From Planctomycetota bacterium (GTDB lineage: Bacteria; Planctomycetota; Phycisphaerae; Sedimentisphaerales; Anaerohalosphaeraceae): 17,967 nt of DNA. The stretch lies in contig VRUF01000030.1 in assembly GCA_019456245.1 (NCBI GenBank), positions 1-17,967 on the forward strand. The letters run 5' to 3'. The notes under the pieces are model-generated. The model searched no databases. It was not told the DNA's origin and was given only the letters and a program-made list of their open reading frames with translations. Made by a program: the position numbers and the translations under genes. Positions 13,567 through 17,967 of the stretch are shown here, piece by piece; position 1 is the stretch's first letter; each line of letters opens with the position of its first letter.

Positions 13567-14744
13567 CGGAAACGACAGAGATCGCAGCGACAGATATCCG
13601 GGATGTTGTGGCAGGCGAAACGGTCGATATAGCCGATTCTCAGGACGGTTCGGTGATGTTGGCAGGTCAGCGGGATTGCGAGGTTACAATATCGGAATCC
13701 CAGACGGGTTCGGTGATGCTTGGTGCAGGAGTTGCCAGTAACAGCGGTGTGATGGGTCAGTTGGTTTTTAACCAGCGTAATTTTAACATTTTCGATACAC
13801 CTGAAAGTTTTGGCGAGTTCATTACGGGTAAAGCTTTTAAAGGTGCCGGTCAGCATTTTCGTGCATCGTTTAGTCCCGGTACCCAGCAGAGTTCTTATTC
13901 TGTGAGTTTTACGGAACCCTATCTTTACGGTAAACCCGTATCTCTGGATACGGCATTGTCTGGATTTGAACGATTTCAGGAAGCTAACGACGAGAAACGA
14001 ACGAAGTTTTATGCCGGTATTGAGAAGCGTTATAAGAACGATTGGCGTCGCGGTACGTCCTTCCGTCTTGAGAATGTTAATATATCTGATATAGACTTTG
14101 ACGCTCCGAAAGAGATCAAGGAAGTCAGGGGCGATAACCAGTTGTTAGGAGTGCGTCTTTATATCAACAAACGAACAACGAACAGCCGTTTCCTTCCGAG
14201 TAAGGGTTATAATTTCGATGCAGGTTACGAGCAGGTTGCCGGAGATTATACATTTGGAGTCGCCAATGCTACTCAGCGTTGGTATAAGACTTTATACGAG
14301 GATCTTGGCGGGCGTAAGACGGTTCTTGAGACTAAGGTTCGCGGTGCTGCGATAATCGGCAGTGCCCCGATGTTCGAGAAGTTTTATGGTGGGGGTACCG
14401 GTTCGATCAGAGGTTTTGATTATCGGGGAGTAAGTACCCGGGGTCTTCCGACGAATTCGACTTCGACGATCAAGGACGATCCTATCGGAAGTGATTGGAT
14501 TATTACCGCTAATGCCGAGGTTGCAGTTCCGCTTACGAGCGAGGCTCTTTCATGGCTTTTCTTTATTGATACCGGCGTTATTGATACTGGTGGTCCGAGA
14601 GCGTCTATCGGTACTGGGATTCAGATATTGATCCCGCAATGGTTTGGTCCTGTTCCGATGCGATTTGAGATTGCAACTCCGATTGCAAAGGATGAAGCCG
14701 ATGACACTCGCGTGTTCAGTTTTAGTGTCGGGGCGTTATTTTAA
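13437..14744 (+). CDS. bamA: BamA, C-terminal part: POTRA 5 and beta-barrel (frameshifted gene)
   Basis: Second part of the split bamA. It begins in mid POTRA 5 (HDNVVRRILDEEGFVPG, LYNAEIARG) and contains the full Omp85 barrel, including GGGTGSIRGFDYRG (the lid-loop RGF motif) and the C-terminal strand FSFSVGALF ending in Phe, the outer-membrane signature. A V-x-I-x-(D/E)-S-Q-x-G-S-V-M-L segment occurs twice, 20 residues apart (about 13627 and 13687), where one POTRA 5 strand is expected. The first start in this frame is GTG 13437, with AAGGG nine bases upstream. A separate product would lack a signal peptide and could not reach the outer membrane. It should be read as one gene with the preceding part. 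Confidence 0.9.
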   Translation: MHDNVVRRILDEEGFVPGALYNAEIARGDGTGELEKTVQRLVMTETTEIAATDIRDVVAGETVDIADSQDGSVMLAGQRDCEVTISESQTGSVMLGAGVASNSGVMGQLVFNQRNFNIFDTPESFGEFITGKAFKGAGQHFRASFSPGTQQSSYSVSFTEPYLYGKPVSLDTALSGFERFQEANDEKRTKFYAGIEKRYKNDWRRGTSFRLENVNISDIDFDAPKEIKEVRGDNQLLGVRLYINKRTTNSRFLPSKGYNFDAGYEQVAGDYTFGVANATQRWYKTLYEDLGGRKTVLETKVRGAAIIGSAPMFEKFYGGGTGSIRGFDYRGVSTRGLPTNSTSTIKDDPIGSDWIITANAEVAVPLTSEALSWLFFIDTGVIDTGGPRASIGTGIQILIPQWFGPVPMRFEIATPIAKDEADDTRVFSFSVGALF

Positions 14745-14808
14745 TGATTAATGATTAATGTCTAATGAAGGAAACGGCCTATCGGCCGAAACTAATTATA
14801 AATAACAG
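14743..14808 (+). repeat. Intergenic repeat copy C before skp
   Basis: Starts at the bamA stop codon: AATGATTAATGATTAATG, then TCTAATGAAGGAAACGGCC, TATC, GGCCGA, then an A/T tract with ATTATAAATAACAG. Blocks and order match copies A and B, although the hairpin sequence differs slightly and the loop is TATC. Confidence 0.65.
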
Positions 14809-14832
14809 GTAATAATATTTTTGGAGATAGTT

Positions 14833-15429
14833 ATGAAGTCCAGAACATCAGTTGTATTTGCGGTTCTCGTTATAGTGTTGTTATTCGGTGTTTATCATGA
14901 GTTTGGCGATGCGGCGAGCAGTAAGAAGGATTTTTTGCCAGCTCGTATTGGTGTAGTGAATGTTCAGCAAGTTCTTCTGGCGGGCGACAAGAACAAGTCA
15001 TGGGATACAATAATCCGTGGAGAAGGCGAAAGGATGAGGACGGAGCTTGTGCAGCTTCGCGACGAGATCGTAGCCGGAGAGGGTAAACTTAAGACCAAGT
15101 CGCCGGATAGCAGCGATTATACACGTCTTGAACGCGAGTTGATGGAAAAAGCTGCGAATCTTAAGGCTAAGGAAGAATTCTTCCAGCAGGATATGATGAG
15201 CCGCCAGCATAGATGGGCTGAAAAATCTTTCAGGGAGGTGCTAACGGCGGCGGAGACTGTTGCTAAGGACAAGGGGCTTGATATTGTGCTTGTTAGGGAA
15301 GATTATCAGTGGCCTGTGAATAGCGCGAACGAACTTGTGAATATTATGAGGACAAGCAAGGTTCTTTATAATTCAGAAGAGTTGGACATAACGGATGCTG
15401 TTCTTGCGGCGTGGAATGCGGCGAAGTAA
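14833..15429 (+). CDS. skp: OmpH/Skp family periplasmic chaperone
   Basis: Holds unfolded outer-membrane proteins in the periplasm for BamA. ATG 14833 has TTGGAG six bases upstream; a TTG at 14821 is in frame but lies within that ribosome-binding region. Residues 1-30 form a signal peptide (VVFAVLVIVLLFGVYHEFG, cleavage probably near DAAS). RIGVVNVQQVLLAG is the usual first strand. About 100 residues of charged coiled coil follow (EGERMRTELVQLRDEIVAGEG ..., with ERELMEKAANLKAKEEFFQQ), then the closing strand KGLDIVLVRE. Length of 198 is slightly above the 160 usual for Skp. The position between bamA and lpxD is conserved in many Gram-negatives. Confidence 0.9.
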   Translation: MKSRTSVVFAVLVIVLLFGVYHEFGDAASSKKDFLPARIGVVNVQQVLLAGDKNKSWDTIIRGEGERMRTELVQLRDEIVAGEGKLKTKSPDSSDYTRLERELMEKAANLKAKEEFFQQDMMSRQHRWAEKSFREVLTAAETVAKDKGLDIVLVREDYQWPVNSANELVNIMRTSKVLYNSEELDITDAVLAAWNAAK

Positions 15430-15445
15430 GCGAGGCTGATGAAAG

Positions 15446-16501
15446 ATGTCGGAGAAAGAAAAGAAGGTTTTTACAGTTGACGAGTTGGCTTCTCGGATCG
15501 GCGGTGCAGTTATCGGCGACGGTAAGATCGAAGTTTGCGGAGTCAACTCACTTGAGCAGGCTGGCGGGGCGGATATAACTTTTATCAGTTCCGGTAAGCA
15601 TGTAAATAAATTATGTGAAAGCGGTGCAGCAGCAGTTATCGTAAAAGAGAAGCTTGCCGATGCAAAGGTTGTCCAGCTTTTGGTTAAGAATGTGGATTCG
15701 TCGCTTATTGAGGTGTTGAATCTTTTTGCGCCCGAGCTTACGGTCGAAGCTGGTGTTCACAGGACGGCGGCAGTTGAAGAAGATGTCGAAATTGGCGCCA
15801 ACGTCAGCATCGGCGCCGGTGCTTATGTTGGCCATGGCGTATTGGTTGGTGATGGATGCGTGCTCGGCGCCGGTTGTGTTGTAGGCGAAAATACGAAGAT
15901 AGGCATGAACTGTAAGCTCGATGCGAACGTAGTTGTTTACCATAATTGCGTAATAGGAAATAATTGCATCATCCAGGCCAATAGTACGATAGGTGCCTGC
16001 GGTTATGGTTATTCGTTTATAGACGGTCAGCACCGTTTGATACCTCACAACGGCGGAGTGATTATAGAAGATTGTGTTGAGATCGGTGCGAACTGTTGTG
16101 TTGACCGTGCGAAATTCGGCAATACTACGATAGGCGCGGGTACGAAGATCGACGACATGGTGATGATTGCACATAATGTCATAATCGGCAGGTGCTGCCT
16201 TCTTGTCGGTCGGTCTTCCATCGCTGGAAGCACTGTTCTCGGCGATGGTGTTGTCATGGCCGGTGATGCTGGTACCGGGGATAACTGTAAGATCGGCGAT
16301 GGTGTTGTAGTGACTACCCGGGCCACAGCGTTAAGAGATTTTCCTGCGGGTGTGACGATTTCGGGGACTCCTGCCAGAAATATGCAGGATCACATACGGC
16401 AGTTGGTTTATATCCAGCGTTTGCCGAAGATGGCGGCACAGCTTAAAGAGTTGACAAAGAAAGTGAAAGAGCTTGAAGCTTCAAAAGACGATAAAAAGTG
16501 A
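15446..16501 (+). CDS. lpxD: UDP-3-O-acylglucosamine N-acyltransferase
   Basis: Third step of lipid A synthesis: transfers a 3-hydroxyacyl chain from ACP to the amine of UDP-3-O-acyl-glucosamine. The N-terminal uridine-binding domain covers residues 1-105 (FTVDELASRIGG ... NSLEQAGGADITFISS). A left-handed beta helix of (I/V)GxxxxI hexapeptides runs from about 110 to 310. It contains IGACGYGYSF, DVEIGANCCVDRAKFG-type turns and DDMVMIAHNVIIG with the catalytic His243. A C-terminal coiled coil (QLKELTKKVKELEASK) follows. ATG 15446 comes 17 bases after skp with GAGG at 15432-15435. The 3' end overlaps lpxC by 29 bases. Confidence 0.96.
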   Translation: MSEKEKKVFTVDELASRIGGAVIGDGKIEVCGVNSLEQAGGADITFISSGKHVNKLCESGAAAVIVKEKLADAKVVQLLVKNVDSSLIEVLNLFAPELTVEAGVHRTAAVEEDVEIGANVSIGAGAYVGHGVLVGDGCVLGAGCVVGENTKIGMNCKLDANVVVYHNCVIGNNCIIQANSTIGACGYGYSFIDGQHRLIPHNGGVIIEDCVEIGANCCVDRAKFGNTTIGAGTKIDDMVMIAHNVIIGRCCLLVGRSSIAGSTVLGDGVVMAGDAGTGDNCKIGDGVVVTTRATALRDFPAGVTISGTPARNMQDHIRQLVYIQRLPKMAAQLKELTKKVKELEASKDDKK

Positions 16502-17783
16502 GGTTAAGCTTTCCGGTAAGGGCTTGTTTAGCGGAGCTGATGTAAAAGTTGTCTTTCGTCCGGGGGACATAGACAGCGGTATAGTGTTTGTGCGCACCGA
16601 TCTTGACGATCCGGTAAGGATCGAAGTAACTGCTGCGAACATTGCCGCCCGTGACCGCCGCAGCGCGATTAAGAACGGTTCTGTAAGCATCGAAACTCCG
16701 GAGCATTGTCTTGCTGCGATCCATGCTCTCGCGATCGACAATCTACTAATAGAGATCGACGGAGGTGAGCTTCCAGGTCTGGATGGAAGCAGCGACGAGT
16801 ATTTTAAGGTGTTGAGCAAGGCGTCTTTTCTCGAACAGCAGGCACCTCGCAAGGAGTTTGCGATCAACGAGGCAGTAAGTTTGACAGAGGGCGAGGCGTC
16901 TATATATGCATTGCCTTACAGCGGCGATTCTTTGAGCATAACTTACGATCTTGACTATACGCAGCACACGGGAATAGGCAGGCAGCTTTTCAGCTGCTCA
17001 CTTTCGACGGCGTATTTTGGTCGGGAACTTTCGACGGCGAGGACCTTTTGTCTGGAAGCCGAAGCTCGTCAGATGCAGGCACAGGGTATAGGTGCCCATC
17101 TTACTCCCAAAGAAATCCTGGTGATAAATTCCGACGGTCCGATCAAAAACAGTTTCCGGTTTGCAGACGAGTGTGTTCGTCACAAGGTCGTCGATCTTAT
17201 TGGCGATCTTATGCTGGTTGGCAGGCCGGTTATCGGCAGGATCGTCGCGTATAAAAGCGGGCATTCTCTTAATCAGAAACTTGCAAGGCGTCTTGTCAAG
17301 ATGGCTAAGAAAGCCGACGATAATGAGGCGATTGGCAACGAGGCACTTCTTGATATTCGTAAGATACAGAGAATTTTGCCGCACAGGTATCCTTTCCTGC
17401 TGGTTGATAAAGTTATCGAGGTTGTTGGCGATAAGCATATTCGCGGAATTAAAAACGTAACGTTTAACGAGCAGTTTTTCCAGGGTCATTTTCCCGGTAC
17501 ACCGATAATGCCGGGCGTGTTGATCATCGAAGCGCTTGCCCAGGTTTCGGGTTTGTTGTTTGCTCAGAAGCTGGAACACACCGGTAAGCTTGCTGTTTTG
17601 CTGACGATGGACAAGGTTAAAATTCGCAGGTCCGTAGTTCCCGGCGATCAGCTTATACTGCTTGCCGAGGCGGTAAAGATTCGCGGAAGAAGCGCAATGT
17701 GTAAATGCAAGGCGATGGTCGGTGACGAAGTTGCCGCAGAGGCGATTCTCAAGTTTATGCTTGTTGACGATGAGGTTGTTTAA
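16473..17783 (+). CDS. lpxC: Bifunctional LpxC-FabZ fusion
   Basis: Residues 1-275 are the UDP-3-O-acyl-GlcNAc deacetylase LpxC, the committed step of lipid A synthesis. It has LSGKGLFSG, zinc ligands His78 (PEH), His237 and Asp241 (HKVVDLIGD) and the catalytic-site His264 (KSGHSLN). Residues about 290-436 are the 3-hydroxyacyl-ACP dehydratase FabZ, with ILPHRYPFLLVDKV, catalytic His339 in GHFPGTPIMPG and Glu353 in LIIEALAQ. Both active sites look complete. Such fusions are known in Bacteroidetes and some other Gram-negatives. It joins two enzymes competing for the same 3-hydroxyacyl-ACP. The start is TTG 16473 inside lpxD, since MKLQKTIKSEV matches the family N-terminus; this gives a 29-base overlap and suggests translational coupling. 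Confidence 0.95.
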   Translation: MKLQKTIKSEVKLSGKGLFSGADVKVVFRPGDIDSGIVFVRTDLDDPVRIEVTAANIAARDRRSAIKNGSVSIETPEHCLAAIHALAIDNLLIEIDGGELPGLDGSSDEYFKVLSKASFLEQQAPRKEFAINEAVSLTEGEASIYALPYSGDSLSITYDLDYTQHTGIGRQLFSCSLSTAYFGRELSTARTFCLEAEARQMQAQGIGAHLTPKEILVINSDGPIKNSFRFADECVRHKVVDLIGDLMLVGRPVIGRIVAYKSGHSLNQKLARRLVKMAKKADDNEAIGNEALLDIRKIQRILPHRYPFLLVDKVIEVVGDKHIRGIKNVTFNEQFFQGHFPGTPIMPGVLIIEALAQVSGLLFAQKLEHTGKLAVLLTMDKVKIRRSVVPGDQLILLAEAVKIRGRSAMCKCKAMVGDEVAAEAILKFMLVDDEVV

Positions 17784-17909
17784 ATAGCTATTAGCAATTA
17801 GTCAGCCTTCTGCGGATTTCGCTTCGCTCAACAGCGATTGATAAAAAGTAAGATTATAAATATTAATTAGAGCTATAACAATTATTTTGATTGGAGGCTT
17901 AGAAGTTTT

Positions 17910-17967
17910 ATGAGCAGTAAGATTCATCCTAGTGCCGTGATTGACGCAAAGGCCGAATTAGGCGTCG
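17910..17967 (+). CDS. lpxA: UDP-N-acetylglucosamine acyltransferase, start only
   Basis: First step of lipid A synthesis. Nineteen codons are visible (SSKIHPSAVIDAKAELGV), matching the opening hexapeptide turn of LpxA (I-HPTAxIxxxAxIG). GGAGG at 17893-17897 is 12 bases upstream of the ATG. The 126 bases between this and lpxC-fabZ are AT-rich, hold no ORF, and include the repeat-like phrase TGCGGATTTCGCTTCGCTC. The gene runs off the window. Confidence 0.85.
   Translation, partial: MSSKIHPSAVIDAKAELGV

Noticed and set aside
17784..17909. Promoter or terminator between lpxC-fabZ and lpxA
   Set aside because: AT-rich, with ATAGCT/AGCTAT inverted copies far apart, but no stem followed by a T-run and no convincing -35/-10 pair.

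Overview
The window is a dense, almost entirely plus-strand block of bacterial housekeeping genes from a Gram-negative (lipid A and BamA-containing) organism. Moderate GC content, frequent TTG starts (prs, rpsF, dnaB, lpxC), the LpxC-FabZ fusion and the acidic tails on ribosomal proteins fit a Planctomycetota lineage such as Phycisphaerae. That placement is inferred from gene order and protein architecture; no phylogeny was run.

Layout: (1) 1-4416: the 3' part of an FtsK/SpoIIIE DNA translocase, a phage-type conserved protein with weak ThyX resemblance, an unrecognised TPR-like membrane-anchored protein, and an M50 (site-2-protease-type) zinc metalloprotease. (2) 4417-4835: a gene-poor stretch holding a promoter-like sequence, a GC-rich self-complementary segment that may be an undescribed small RNA, and tRNA-Gln(UUG). 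(3) 4869-8286: glmU-like (short, pyrophosphorylase half only), prs, rplY and pth, the nucleotide-sugar/PRPP/ribosome-recycling cluster. (4) 8309-12315: rpsF, ssb, rpsR, rplI, dnaB, the classic S6-SSB-S18-L9-DnaB cluster. (5) 12325-17967: bamA, skp, lpxD, lpxC-fabZ and the start of lpxA, i.e. outer-membrane assembly and lipid A synthesis.

The most striking points are not new gene families but damage or recoding in essential genes and repeated non-coding elements. rpsR (S18) carries an in-frame TAG at codon 12 with a complete S18 core after it. bamA is split by a one-base frameshift at the POTRA4/POTRA5 border. A paralogous leader of about 112 nt sits upstream of both rpsF and rplI, with matching ends at identical spacing. 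A composite intergenic repeat (TAATGAT-type array, then a GGCC..GGCC hairpin, then an A/T tract) lies directly upstream of prs, rplY, dnaB and skp. No CRISPR array, transposase or rRNA gene was seen.
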